Below, in pieces: positions 24,739-36,893 of a stretch of 64,000 bases of DNA. The number at the start of each line of letters is the position of its first letter. The first letter of the stretch is position 1. The notes below the pieces were generated by a model that was not told where the DNA came from, made no database searches, and saw only the letters and a program-made list of their open reading frames with translations. The position numbers were made by a program, and so were the translations under genes. Source of the stretch: Tomitella biformata AHU 1821 (GTDB lineage: Bacteria > Actinomycetota > Actinomycetes > Mycobacteriales > Mycobacteriaceae); contig NZ_BAVQ01000002.1 in the NCBI RefSeq assembly GCF_000524475.1, forward strand, positions 62,001-126,000. The letters are read 5' to 3'.

Positions 24739-25548
24739 GTGAACCCCGAATCGACCGCGATGGACCTGGTTTTCAAGGCGCTGGCCGACCCGACCCGCCG
24801 ACTCTTGCTGGACCGTCTACGCGAGCACAACGGCCAGACGCTGCGCGAGCTGTGCGCGCGACTGGACATGACCCGCCAGTCCGCAACCCAGCATCTCGAC
24901 CTCCTCGGGGAGGCCAACCTCGTGACCGTGCTCCGTCGCGGCCGAGAGCGGCTGCACTATCTCAACCCGATGCCCATCCATGACATCGAGGAGCGCTGGA
25001 TCTCGGGGTTCGATATGCCCCGCCTACACACGATCAGTGCCATCCGGCACCACGCAGAGGAGTCCGCCATGTCCAACGACCAGCAGTCCATCCCGACCTA
25101 CGTCTACGTCACCTACATCCAGGCCAGCGCCGAGCAGGTCTGGCAGGCCCTGACCGACGCCGACCTGACCGCGCGATACTGGGGACACGCAAACATCTCG
25201 GACTGGCAGCCCGGCTCACCGTGGGAGCACCGCCGCGTCGATGGCTCCGGCGCCGTAGACGTCGTCGGCAGCGTGCTCGAGGCCGAGCCGCCCACTCGCC
25301 TGGTCATCACGTTCGATGACAGCCCCGAGTCCAGCACGCCCGGGGGCCCGTCGGTGGTGACCTTCCTCGTGGAACCGCATCTCGACATCATCCGACTCAC
25401 CGTGACCCACGAGAACCTCCCCAATTCCGAGATGCTCAGCGGAATCTCGCAGGGCTGGCCGGCGGTCTTGGCGAACCTGAAGTCGCTGCTCGAGACGGGC
25501 GAGGTGCTGCCGCAGGCGCCATGGGAAATGGTCCAGCCGCACGGGTGA
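24739..25548 (+). CDS. ArsR-type repressor fused to an SRPBCC (AHSA1-like) domain
   Basis: 269 residues. Residues 1-80 are a winged-helix ArsR domain (LADPTRRLLLDRLREHNGQTLRELCARLDMTRQSATQHLDLLGEANLVTVLRRGRERLHYLN), with no metal-binding CxC. From about residue 110 an AHSA1/SRPBCC fold follows (VYVTYIQASAEQVWQALTDADLTARYWGHANISDWQPGSPWEHRR), which forms a hydrophobic ligand cavity. Together this looks like a one-component regulator sensing a hydrophobic ligand. In many actinobacteria the two parts are separate adjacent genes. GTG start at 24739 has GGAGG close before it. Targets unknown. Confidence 0.88.
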   Translation: MNPESTAMDLVFKALADPTRRLLLDRLREHNGQTLRELCARLDMTRQSATQHLDLLGEANLVTVLRRGRERLHYLNPMPIHDIEERWISGFDMPRLHTISAIRHHAEESAMSNDQQSIPTYVYVTYIQASAEQVWQALTDADLTARYWGHANISDWQPGSPWEHRRVDGSGAVDVVGSVLEAEPPTRLVITFDDSPESSTPGGPSVVTFLVEPHLDIIRLTVTHENLPNSEMLSGISQGWPAVLANLKSLLETGEVLPQAPWEMVQPHG

Positions 25549-25556
25549 GCCGCCGG

Positions 25557-26210
25557 TCAGGCGCGGTAAGTCTCGAAATGTACCGCGTCGGACAGCGAGC
25601 GCCGCTGACGCCAGCCGAAGCGCTCGAGGTCCGGGACCTGTTGGAAGGCCGTCACCTTCCCCACACACAGCCACGCGATGGGCCGCACCGTCGAGGGGAG
25701 GCCGACCAGCTCGGTCAGGTAGTCCTCGTCGTAGAAGGACACCCAGCCGACGCCCACTTCCTCGGCTACGGCCGCCAGCCACAGGTTCTGGATGGCGAGC
25801 ACTGCGGAGAAGAGGCCGGTGTCGTCGACGGTGTGGCGGCCGAGAATGTTGGGCCCGCCACGGCTGCCGTCATAGGTGACGACAATGCCCATGCCGCTCT
25901 CCCTGATCCCGTCGATCTTGATGGGGTTGAACGTGTCCAGTCGATCCGCCGGCAGCGACTCGGCGAAGTCGCGGCGCGCCGTCGCCACGTGCTCTGCGAA
26001 CGTGTCGAGGGTGCCGGTGTCCCGGACGACGACGAAGTCCCAGGGTTGGGTGTTTCCCACACTGGGGGCGTGGTGGGCGGCCTCGAGGATTCGCAGGAGC
26101 ACGTCGTCCGCGACCGGCTCGCCGGAGAATTCTGCGCGCACATCACGACGGCGGCGGATCGCCTCGTAGACGGAGACCATGGACTCGCTCTTTGACCCGG
26201 GGGCGTTCAC
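25557..26210 (-). CDS. bluB: 5,6-dimethylbenzimidazole synthase (BluB, nitroreductase family)
   Basis: 217 residues. A flavin-fragmenting nitroreductase-fold enzyme that makes the lower ligand of cobalamin from FMNH2. BluB markers are RRRRDVRAEFSGEPV, APSVGNTQPWDFVVV and the C-terminal GWRQRRSLSDAVHFE; the GVGWVSFYD segment is also typical. A second in-frame ATG lies ten codons in (VSVYEAIRRRR). No other cobalamin genes are nearby. It is the last accessory gene before the tRNA-Ala. Confidence 0.88.
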   Translation of the reverse strand: MNAPGSKSESMVSVYEAIRRRRDVRAEFSGEPVADDVLLRILEAAHHAPSVGNTQPWDFVVVRDTGTLDTFAEHVATARRDFAESLPADRLDTFNPIKIDGIRESGMGIVVTYDGSRGGPNILGRHTVDDTGLFSAVLAIQNLWLAAVAEEVGVGWVSFYDEDYLTELVGLPSTVRPIAWLCVGKVTAFQQVPDLERFGWRQRRSLSDAVHFETYRA

Positions 26211-26352
26211 GGCCCCAGCCTATGGCACCGACCTCGGCCGCCCGCTCGGAGCCTGGACGGGGGCGGATGCCCCGCAAACAAAAACGCGGCCCAGGCACCT
26301 GTGGGCCGGACCGCGTCACGCTAGGAATATCCCAGAATCGAACTGCTAGCTG

Positions 26353-26425
26353 TGGAGCCAAGGGGAATCGAACCCCTAACCCCTGCCTTGCAAAGGCAGT
26401 GCTCTGCCAATTGAGCTATGGCCCC
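26353..26425 (-). tRNA. alaT: tRNA-Ala (anticodon TGC)
   Basis: 73-nt cloverleaf on the minus strand. The acceptor starts GGGGCCA and pairs with TGGCTCC, and the anticodon arm CTGCCTTTGCAAGGCAG has TGC. The T-loop GGTTCGATTCC is present. No CCA is encoded. Confidence 0.97.
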
Positions 26426-26435
26426 GAACCGCTTG

Positions 26436-26537
26436 TCAGCGATCGGCGTTCTGGTGCCATACCTCGCCGCGCGAACGCGCCTTAAGAATGACTGCCAGAA
26501 TTGCAGCCGCAGCACCGGCTAGAAGAAGAAACCGCAC
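26436..26537 (-). CDS. DLW-39-like micro-protein
   Basis: 33 codons between the two tRNA genes, GTG start at 26537 with AAGGGAAC upstream. It is one hydrophobic helix (MRFLLLAGAAAAILAVIL) followed by a charged tail containing EVWHQ. Actinobacteria commonly have a roughly 40-residue DLW-39 family gene in this spot with a DLW motif in the tail; here it reads EVW. Function unknown. Confidence 0.6.
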   Translation of the reverse strand: MRFLLLAGAAAAILAVILKARSRGEVWHQNADR

Positions 26538-26568
26538 GACCGGTGTTCCCTTCGTCGGCGCTGTGGAG

Positions 26569-26642
26569 TGGGCCCAGGAGGACTTGAACCTCCGACCTCA
26601 TCGTTATCAGCGATGCGCTCTAACCACCTGAGCTATGGGCCC
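26569..26642 (-). tRNA. ileT: tRNA-Ile (anticodon GAT)
   Basis: 74-nt cloverleaf on the minus strand. Acceptor GGGCCCA/TGGGCCC, D arm TAGCTCAGGTGGTTAGAGC, anticodon GAT within CGCTGATAACG, T arm GGAGGTTCAAGTCC. The order gyrA, DUF3566, ileT, alaT is as in Mycobacterium. Confidence 0.97.
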
Positions 26643-26729
26643 TCGAACAAGTTGAGACATTACCGTACGAATCGCGGCCGACCCAAATCGCCTGGTCAAA
26701 AGGCTATTGGGGGCCGCGATCCGCTGCGG

Positions 26730-27655
26730 CTAGTCCCGATCCGCGAGCGTCACTTCAACGCCGCCGACCGCGTCCGCCGACATGTTGTAGACGAACGCGC
26801 CGATGGTCGCCATCGCGGTGAACAGCACGACGTTGATGATTCCGATGATCGCGGCCACGCCGAAGACCTGCCCGGGGCCGATCAGCGTCGGAGCACTGTC
26901 CGAGCTCTGCATGATATCGGTCACGCCGGTGTTCAACCGATCCCAGACGCCCATGCCGTCGAGCACCAAATAGATGATGCCCACCGCGACAAGCCACACG
27001 AAGAACAGCGCCACCGACAACAGCAGTGAGATCTTCAGCGTCGACCACGGGTCGATCGAGCGCAGTTGCATCGATGCCCGGAGCGGCCCACGGCCTCGCC
27101 TGCTGCCCACTGAGACCGCTGGCCGGGGCCGGCCCTCGGAATGGTCCCTGCCGGCCTCTGCGGACGCGGTAGAGGGGTGTTGGACTGCCGAGAGGTCCTG
27201 CATCCCGGTCGTCGGCACCTTACTCCGCGAGATATGACTCGTCGGCGCATCCACCGCATCCGCGGTCTCCGCCGCGGTGGGGCCGGGGCCACCGCCCGCC
27301 TGCGGGCTCGTCGGCAACGGCCCCTGCTGGCCGCGCGGCGCCGCGGTCCCGGTGATCACTGGACGCACGGGACGCTGCGCAGGACGCTGCGGCGCGACGG
27401 GTCCCTGGGGTGCGGCCGCGGCAGGCGGCCGCTGGACCGTCGGGCGCGCCTTGGTGACGGCCTCTGAGGCCGCCTCCTGCTGGCTCACCCTTTCCCGCAT
27501 GGTACGAGCCTGCTCGGCCAGGGCCGCGTCCGCAGACCTGCCGGCCACCTCGCCGCCAGAGGGGTTGGGGCCGTTCGCCTTACCCCTGTTCTCGCTGCGC
27601 TCGGTTGCGGGGGGACCCGACGCCGGGCCTTCGCCCGGCGTTCCTGGAGTGCTCA

Positions 27656-27656
<1 letters not shown>
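26730..27656 (-). CDS. DUF3566 transmembrane protein with long disordered N terminus
   Basis: 308 residues. The first 190 are Pro/Gly/Ala/Arg rich and probably disordered. The C-terminal DUF3566 domain (from [38 protein letters not shown]) has two membrane helices. The GTG start shares its first base with the gyrA stop (TAGTG), so it is translationally coupled to gyrA. Rv0007 of M. tuberculosis is the positional counterpart. Function unknown. Confidence 0.9.
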
Positions 27657-31450
<3,794 letters not shown>

Positions 31451-31608
31451 GGGCTCCTCTTCTTACCTGGCCTGACGCTCACGAACTGGTCGTGAACCTA
31501 ACGCAACTGCCCAAGTCTATAGGCGAACCCCCATAAGAACAGGTGACGGGCCGCAACTGCGTGAAATTTCCGCGTCCGCGGCGGTGATATGAGCCCGGAC
31601 CGCGCGAA

Positions 31609-31624
31609 TGTTCCACGTGAAACA
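31609..31624. promoter_or_regulatory. parS-like ParB binding site
   Basis: TGTTCCACGTGAAACA, differing from the actinobacterial/universal parS palindrome TGTTTCACGTGAAACA at one base. It lies in the 188-bp gap upstream of gyrA. Confidence 0.88.
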
Positions 31625-31638
31625 TCGCCGACCCCGGC

Positions 31639-32427
31639 CTACCTCGCCGGCATCTGATCGTTGGGCGCCACCAATTTGAACTCCGCCCCGGTGGGGTCCG
31701 CCGCGGTCGCCAAGCGGCCGTACGGGGTGTCCTCGGCCTCCAGGACGACCGCTCCCCCAAGCTCGGCAGCCTTGGCAAGCGCCACGTCCGCGTCCCCCAC
31801 GCCGAAGTAGATCGACCACTTGGCCGGCGCGCCCGCCGGCAGGAAGGAACTGGCGTCCATGACACCCGCGAGCTGCTCCTCGCCGTCCATCAGGACCGTG
31901 TATCGGAACTCTGGCGTGTCGCTCACCGCCTGGGTCGTCCAGCCGAACACCTCCCGATAGAACTCGAGGGCCGGCTCATAGTTACGGGTGTGCAGCTCGA
32001 ACCAGCTGGGCGCGCCCTCCGCATAGACACTCGCGAGGCCGCGATGCTCCTTCCGCTGCCAGAGGCCGAAACCTGCGCCGCCCGGGTCCACGAGCACCGC
32101 CATCGTGCCGAGGTCCCCCACGTCCATCGCCTCGGCGACCACCGTGGCACCGCGGGCGGCAGCCGCTGCCGCGGACTTGCGGGCGTCCTCTACAGCCAGG
32201 TACACGGACCACACATCCGGGCCGGGCACCTCCGCCGGGGTCGTCATACAACCCGCAATCTCCCCGCCGTCCCGGAGGAAGCTGAAGTAGCCGCCGTACT
32301 CCGGATTCGGCTCCTGCGCCTCCCAGCCGAACAGGCTGCCGTAAAACTGCCGCGCCCCCGCGGTATCGGAGGTCATCAAATCGATCCAGCACGGCGCCCC
32401 GATCGGCGCCTCCGCTCGCTTGGTCAT
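31639..32427 (-). CDS. Two-domain VOC (glyoxalase/bleomycin-resistance fold) protein
   Basis: 262 residues made of two tandem VOC domains (about 8-125 and 135-260). Each starts PxWIDL/SWFELHT and contains ARQFYGSLFGWE or ALEFYREVFGW. The family resembles actinobacterial glyoxalase-like hydrolases and resistance proteins; metal ligands vary, so the activity cannot be named. Ends 15 bp before the parS-like site. Apparently monocistronic. Confidence 0.88.
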   Translation of the reverse strand: MTKRAEAPIGAPCWIDLMTSDTAGARQFYGSLFGWEAQEPNPEYGGYFSFLRDGGEIAGCMTTPAEVPGPDVWSVYLAVEDARKSAAAAAARGATVVAEAMDVGDLGTMAVLVDPGGAGFGLWQRKEHRGLASVYAEGAPSWFELHTRNYEPALEFYREVFGWTTQAVSDTPEFRYTVLMDGEEQLAGVMDASSFLPAGAPAKWSIYFGVGDADVALAKAAELGGAVVLEAEDTPYGRLATAADPTGAEFKLVAPNDQMPAR

Positions 32428-32611
32428 CGCTGCTCCTTACAGAAGGTTTCGCAGTCAGGGGGACAGACCCGGCGCCGACGCGAAACTTATCGAGCGCCGC
32501 CCTCCATGGTCCTCCTCGTTGGGGCTGCGACAACACCCTCCTTCCATGGAAAATCCGACGGGCCCGGCCACCGAGAACTCTCGGCAGACGGACCCATCAG
32601 GCATCGCGGAG

Positions 32612-33226
32612 TTAGCCGGCGTGCCCCCGGCTCTCGACCGCGTCGAACTCTGCGACGGCTGGCGCATGGGCAGGCTCGACGGCCTTCATCAGGCGCTCGT
32701 AGGCCAGGAAGTAGATCGGGAACGCGGAGGCGAAGGCGCTCCAGCCCACCGCCTTGGGCAGCCAGCCGACGCCTGTGTTCAGTAGCGCCAAGCCCAGGAA
32801 CACCTCAAGGGTGATCAGGAAGATGAACGCCAGGATGATCGGCACGGAGCGCTCACGGATTGCCGGCACCATCAGGAACAGCGACGGGATGACCAGCGCG
32901 AATGACCACCAGGCCCGCGAGTTGGTGTTGCCGAGCTCCTCGCTGACGGACAGCAGGTGGAAGCCGATCAGCCAGATGCCGTACGTGAGCAGGAGGTTCC
33001 CCAGGTAGTTGTCCCTGCGGATGATGGCGATGATGCCACCGAGTGTCTGGCCGATACCGCCGACAAGCAGTCCGAAGACCAGGGCGCCAGCTGCGCTGTG
33101 ATCGATGACCTCCGCGACCCAGACCCAACTCAGGGCCAGGCCGAAGGTGAATAGGGCGGCCGCACCGGGGTCGCCTATCTGCGCGGCGATGCCGCCGGGC
33201 TTCGCTACGACTGTTGTTTCACTCAT
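32612..33226 (-). CDS. Acetate/succinate uptake transporter family (GPR1/FUN34/YaaH) protein
   Basis: 204 residues with six membrane helices. The N-terminal family motif appears as IGDPGAAALFTFGLALSWVWV in place of the common NPxPLGL form. Members transport acetate, succinate or related short acids by proton coupling. ATG 33226 has GGAGG six bases before it; the longer upstream frame has no support. A TCTACA-N25-TGTAGA operator lies 26 bp upstream, linking it to the box regulon. It may take up benzoate or handle acetate from ring cleavage; benzoate uptake is unproven. Confidence 0.87.
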   Translation of the reverse strand: MSETTVVAKPGGIAAQIGDPGAAALFTFGLALSWVWVAEVIDHSAAGALVFGLLVGGIGQTLGGIIAIIRRDNYLGNLLLTYGIWLIGFHLLSVSEELGNTNSRAWWSFALVIPSLFLMVPAIRERSVPIILAFIFLITLEVFLGLALLNTGVGWLPKAVGWSAFASAFPIYFLAYERLMKAVEPAHAPAVAEFDAVESRGHAG

Positions 33227-33251
33227 GACTGCCTCCAGTGGTTTCCATTGC

Positions 33252-33288
33252 TCTACATTAGCTTTGCGGTTCGTATTTGAATTGTAGA
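33252..33288. promoter_or_regulatory. Operator A: TCTACA-N25-TGTAGA
   Basis: Half-sites TCTACA (33252-33257) and TGTAGA (33283-33288), 31 bp apart start to start, 26 bp before the start codon of the transporter gene. The same arrangement occurs at three other promoters of the block. On the minus strand the promoter-proximal half-site reads TGTAGAGC, in -10 position. Confidence 0.72.
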
Positions 33289-33338
33289 CTATTATCCCAG
33301 TGGTGTACATCACGAATTTTCCGGCCCGGAAAAGCAGA

Positions 33339-33383
33339 AAAGTCGTTGGCGCAGTCCGAATAATGGACTGCGCCAACGACTTT
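33339..33383 (-). terminator. Strong hairpin terminator of the boxC operon
   Basis: Perfect 19-bp stem AAAGTCGTTGGCGCAGTCC / GGACTGCGCCAACGACTTT with a seven-base loop. On the minus strand it is followed by TTCTGCTTTTCC. It ends the operon that finishes at 33404. Confidence 0.88.
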
Positions 33384-33403
33384 CAACGGAAGACGCGTAG
33401 GAG

Positions 33404-33934
33404 TTACTGACCGATGCGGGCCTTGCCTGCAGCGGTGATCACGCGGTCACCCTTCTCCGTCGCCAACAACCGCGGATCGCCGGTGTACAGTGTCGCCAGC
33501 GTTTCGCGGCTGATGCCCAGCTCACGGGCGAACTGGTGCACCTCGAGCTTGTTCATACGCCCGCCCGGCTTGGCGGCCACTTCTTTCAACAGCTCGTTGA
33601 TCGGCTCGGACGGGGTCCCCTCCACGTGCGGGGCCACCGGGGTCTCATGTGCCAGCGCCTGCAATTGCACGATCACGCCCAGCAATGCAGTCTTGACCTG
33701 CTCCAAGGCGTCGCCTGGCGCGGTCGGTGCGCCGCCGGAGCCCTGCCAGGTCCGCTTCGGATACCGGCGCACATACTCCTGCTCGAGCTCGAGCATCCGC
33801 GCGGTGTGGGTCGCGAACTGCGCGGCAGTGCCGTGCAAGAACACCCAGTTCCGGGTCTCATGGGCCTGTTTTCCCTGGTGCTCAAGCTCCTCGTCGGACA
33901 GCTCGCGGGCCGGCCGGCCCAGCGGGGCCGTCAC
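33404..33934 (-). CDS. DUF6158-like protein, last gene of the boxC operon
   Basis: 176 residues. The N-terminal half (ARELSDEELEHQGKQAHETRNWVFLHGTAAQFATHTARMLELEQEYVRRYPKRTWQ) is a helical segment that I associate with the DUF6158 family. The C-terminal part (NKLEVHQFARELGISRETLATLYTGDPRLLATEKGDRVITAAGKARI) looks like a small helix-turn-helix or SAP-like element. Start GTG 33934 overlaps the ferredoxin stop (GTGA). Its fixed place behind the electron-transfer genes suggests a helper role in the benzoyl-CoA epoxidase system; no function is known. Confidence 0.65.
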   Translation of the reverse strand: MTAPLGRPARELSDEELEHQGKQAHETRNWVFLHGTAAQFATHTARMLELEQEYVRRYPKRTWQGSGGAPTAPGDALEQVKTALLGVIVQLQALAHETPVAPHVEGTPSEPINELLKEVAAKPGGRMNKLEVHQFARELGISRETLATLYTGDPRLLATEKGDRVITAAGKARIGQ

Positions 33935-34260
33935 AGCCCCGCCACCATCGGCGTGTCGACGCCCACTGGGCCCAGCTTGTGGGCACCGCCCGGCGCGCCC
34001 AGCGGCGCGTCGTGGTCCGGCAGCACCGATTCGAAGAACCCCCGGTTGTCGGCCACGTGCGCACCCTCCTCCTCCGGCACTCGCCGGTCCTGGCTGATCG
34101 CCTCCACGGGACACACCGGCTCGCAGGCGCCGCAGTCGATGCATTCCTTCGGGTTGATATACAGCTTGCGGTCGCCCTCGTAGATACAGTCCACAGGGCA
34201 CTCTTCGGTACACGATTTATCCATCACGTCCACGCAGGGACCGGCAATAACATAGGGCAT
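33931..34260 (-). CDS. fdxA: Seven-iron ferredoxin (FdxA type)
   Basis: 109 residues. Cys9, Cys17 and Cys21 and the CIDCGACEPVCP run (Cys40, 43, 46, 50) match the [3Fe-4S][4Fe-4S] pattern of actinobacterial FdxA. Starts at ATG 34260. Placed between the ferredoxin-reductase gene and DUF6158 in the boxC operon, it most likely carries electrons from the reductase to the BoxB di-iron epoxidase. The tail after residue 65 (VADNRGFFESVLP) is usual for FdxA. Confidence 0.9.
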   Translation of the reverse strand: MPYVIAGPCVDVMDKSCTEECPVDCIYEGDRKLYINPKECIDCGACEPVCPVEAISQDRRVPEEEGAHVADNRGFFESVLPDHDAPLGAPGGAHKLGPVGVDTPMVAGL

Positions 34261-34274
34261 GTGAGTATTCCTTC

Positions 34275-35303
34275 CTAACCGGCCGGCTGGGCCAACGCCG
34301 GTTCTGGGGCGGGCTGCTCGTCGGTGGAGTGCCCAGGGAACAACTGCTCGTCCGGATTCATCAGTACAAAGGCGTTGTTCACGGCGGTGGCGACCTCGCC
34401 GAAACCCACCGCGATCAGCCGGACTTTGCCGTCGTACTCCGTGATATCTCCTGCCGCAAAGATACCCCTGCGGGCCGTGCGCATGGCCGAATCGACCACA
34501 ATGTGCCGGTTGTCGTGCAGCTCCATGCCCCACTCTCGCAGCGGTCCGATATTGGCCATGAAGCCCAGTGCGGCCACCACGTTCTGGCAGTCCACGATCT
34601 CGGCGCCGTCCGTCCCCTTCACCGTGATGTGGGCCTTCTGCAGGGTGCTATCGCCGCGCAGCTCGCTGACCTCCGCGTCCACGATCATCCGGACCCGGGA
34701 GGCCTCGACCTGGGCGACGGTGGCCTGATGCGCGCGGAACACCTTGCGCCGGTGCACCACGGTGACGCTCGCGGCGAGGGGCTCGAGCATCAGCGCCCAG
34801 TCCAGCGCGGAGTCGCCGCCGCCCACAATCACGACGTCGGTGTCCTGATACGGGGTGGGGTCCGGCACGAAGTACTCCAGGCCGCGGCCCAGGAACTCCT
34901 CGCCGGCGGGCAGCTTGCGGGGGGTGAACGTGCCGATGCCGGCGGTCACGACGATGCCGCCGCACTCGACGACGTCGCCGGAGCTGGTCTGCACGGAAAA
35001 ACGTGGCGGGCCCTCCCCCTCGATCTCCTGTACCTCCTGCGCCTCCTGGCCTAGCAGGTACACCGGATCCGCGCTGGCCGCCTGGGCCGCGAGGGCCGTC
35101 ACCAACTCCCGGCCCTTCACACGGGGGTAGCCCGCGATATCGAAGATCAGCTTCTCCGGATACAGCGCGCTGACCTGCCCGCCCACCTCGGAGAGCGAGT
35201 CGATCACTGCGACCTTCATGCCGCGTACTCCCGCGTAGTACACGCCGTAGAGCCCGACGGGCCCGGCGCCGACGATCAACAGATCGACTTTATGTGTGGT
35301 CAT
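34275..35303 (-). CDS. Ferredoxin-NADP+ reductase, thioredoxin-reductase-like type
   Basis: 342 residues. An FAD Rossmann site near the N terminus (LLIVGAGPVGLYGVYYAG), an NADPH site in the middle (VVIVGGGDSALDWAL) and a C-terminal FAD segment (GIFAAGDITEYDGKVRLIAVGFGEVATAVNNA). There is no CxxC redox pair, so it is not thioredoxin reductase but the FNR form found in Gram-positives. The ATG overlaps the ligase stop (ATGA). With the adjacent ferredoxin it can replace BoxA as the NADPH-to-epoxidase electron chain. Confidence 0.9.
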   Translation of the reverse strand: MTTHKVDLLIVGAGPVGLYGVYYAGVRGMKVAVIDSLSEVGGQVSALYPEKLIFDIAGYPRVKGRELVTALAAQAASADPVYLLGQEAQEVQEIEGEGPPRFSVQTSSGDVVECGGIVVTAGIGTFTPRKLPAGEEFLGRGLEYFVPDPTPYQDTDVVIVGGGDSALDWALMLEPLAASVTVVHRRKVFRAHQATVAQVEASRVRMIVDAEVSELRGDSTLQKAHITVKGTDGAEIVDCQNVVAALGFMANIGPLREWGMELHDNRHIVVDSAMRTARRGIFAAGDITEYDGKVRLIAVGFGEVATAVNNAFVLMNPDEQLFPGHSTDEQPAPEPALAQPAG

Positions 35304-36889
35304 TGCCGCTCACCCACGCCTTCCGTAACGGTGTTCGCATCGTTGGCTTCTTTCTCCACAAGTGCCTGCTTAACGCGGAAGCGCTGTAGTTTCCCAGTGG
35401 CGGTCTTGGGAAGATCGTCCACGAAATGGACCTGCCGTGGGCTCTTGAAGTGCGCGAGACCATCCCGGCACCAGGTGATCAGGTCCCTCTCGGTCACATG
35501 CTCGTGTCCGGACCGCAGCACCACAGCGGCCACCGGTTTGACCAATCCCGCCTCATCCTCCATGCCGACGACCGCGGCCTCTTGGACGGCGTCGTGGCGC
35601 AGGAGTCGGTCTTCGACCTCGCCGGGCGAGACCCAGATTCCGCCAGCCTTGAGCAGGTCACTGGAGCGGCCCAGGCACCGGTAGATTCCCTCCTCGTCGA
35701 CGGAGTAGGTGTCGCCGGTGCGCATCCACTCCCCAAGAAACACGGTGCGCTGCGCCTCTGTGCGCCGCCAGTAGCCGATCGCGAGGGACTCGCCGCGAAT
35801 GAACAGTTGGCCGGGCTCGCCCACTGGGGTGAGACCGTCCTCCTCGTCCCGAATCTCCATGTCATAGCCGGGCACCGGCCGGCCCGTGGTCCCGGGCCTG
35901 ATGTCGCCGGGCACATTCGACAGGAAGATGTGCAGTGCCTCCGTGGATCCGATTCCGTCGAGGATCTCGAAGCCGAACCGGTCGAGCACCTTCTGCTGCA
36001 GTGCCACCGGCAGAACCTCGCCGGCCGAGATGCCCATCCGCACCGAGGCGAACGTGTCGTCCGGCAGGTCCGAGTTGACTAGGACGTTGTAGAACGTCGG
36101 CACGCCGAAGAACAGCGTCGGCTGATGGGTCTGCGTCCGGGCGGCCATGCTCTCTGCCGTGGGCTTGCCCCGCTCCAAAATGGTGGTGGCACCGGCGGCC
36201 AGCGGGAAGAACAGAGAGTTGCCAATGCCGTAGGCGAAGAACATCTTCGCCACCGACAGGCAGCGATCTGCCGAGGTGATGCCGAGCACCTGCTTGCCGT
36301 ACGTCTCGAAGACGTGCCGGATATTCGCGTGCCGGTGCATCGCGCCCTTCGGCTTGCCCGTCGTCCCCGAGGTGTACAGCCACAGCGCCCAGGCGTCCGC
36401 GTTGGTGTCCGCCACCGCGAGCGGCTCTGACTCGAGCAGGCTGTTCCAGCTCCGCACGGTCACCCGGTCCGGGACCTCCAATTCGAAATCCCCGGCGACG
36501 ATCAGGTTCTCCACCTCCGGCGCCGCTGACACCGCCTCCGCGGCGGCCTGGGTGAACTCCGGGGTGGCCACGACCACCCGCGCACCCGAGTCCTCAACGA
36601 TCTCCGCGAGCTCGTGGCCCACATACATTGTCGAGATGGGGACTGCGACCAGGCCGGCGTGGAAGGCGGCGAGGATGGTTACCGCCAACTCCACATCGTC
36701 GCCCATCACGCACAGGACCCGGTCGTCATTGTGCAGTCCGAGCTGGCGCAATCCCGCGGCCGCGCGCGCCACCTCGTCAGACAACTCCGCATACGTCCGT
36801 GTGCGGGTGCCAATCACCGCCACCTTGTCCGCGTGCTCGCCGCGTGCCTGGCGGTGCACCAGGTACTCGGCCGCGTTGAATTGCGCCAT
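35300..36889 (-). CDS. bclA: Benzoate-CoA ligase
   Basis: 529 residues, full-length ANL-superfamily enzyme. The AMP-binding P-loop LWLYTSGTTGKPKGAMHRH, motif DGIGSTEALHIFLSNVPGDIRPGTTG, GEWMRTGDTYSVDEEGIYRCLGRSSDLLKAGGIWVSPGEVE and the catalytic lysine in PKTATGKLQR are all present. The block GSTEALHIFLSN and FFAYGIGNSLFFPL are typical of benzoate-CoA ligases. It activates benzoate to benzoyl-CoA, the entry of the box pathway. Four bases separate it from boxC upstream and it overlaps the reductase gene downstream. Confidence 0.93.
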   Translation of the reverse strand: MAQFNAAEYLVHRQARGEHADKVAVIGTRTRTYAELSDEVARAAAGLRQLGLHNDDRVLCVMGDDVELAVTILAAFHAGLVAVPISTMYVGHELAEIVEDSGARVVVATPEFTQAAAEAVSAAPEVENLIVAGDFELEVPDRVTVRSWNSLLESEPLAVADTNADAWALWLYTSGTTGKPKGAMHRHANIRHVFETYGKQVLGITSADRCLSVAKMFFAYGIGNSLFFPLAAGATTILERGKPTAESMAARTQTHQPTLFFGVPTFYNVLVNSDLPDDTFASVRMGISAGEVLPVALQQKVLDRFGFEILDGIGSTEALHIFLSNVPGDIRPGTTGRPVPGYDMEIRDEEDGLTPVGEPGQLFIRGESLAIGYWRRTEAQRTVFLGEWMRTGDTYSVDEEGIYRCLGRSSDLLKAGGIWVSPGEVEDRLLRHDAVQEAAVVGMEDEAGLVKPVAAVVLRSGHEHVTERDLITWCRDGLAHFKSPRQVHFVDDLPKTATGKLQRFRVKQALVEKEANDANTVTEGVGERQ

Positions 36890-36893
36890 GGTC

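Noticed and set aside
26643-26729. Possible further tRNA or small gene between tRNA-Ile and the DUF3566 gene
   Set aside because: No cloverleaf or ORF with a ribosome site could be drawn.
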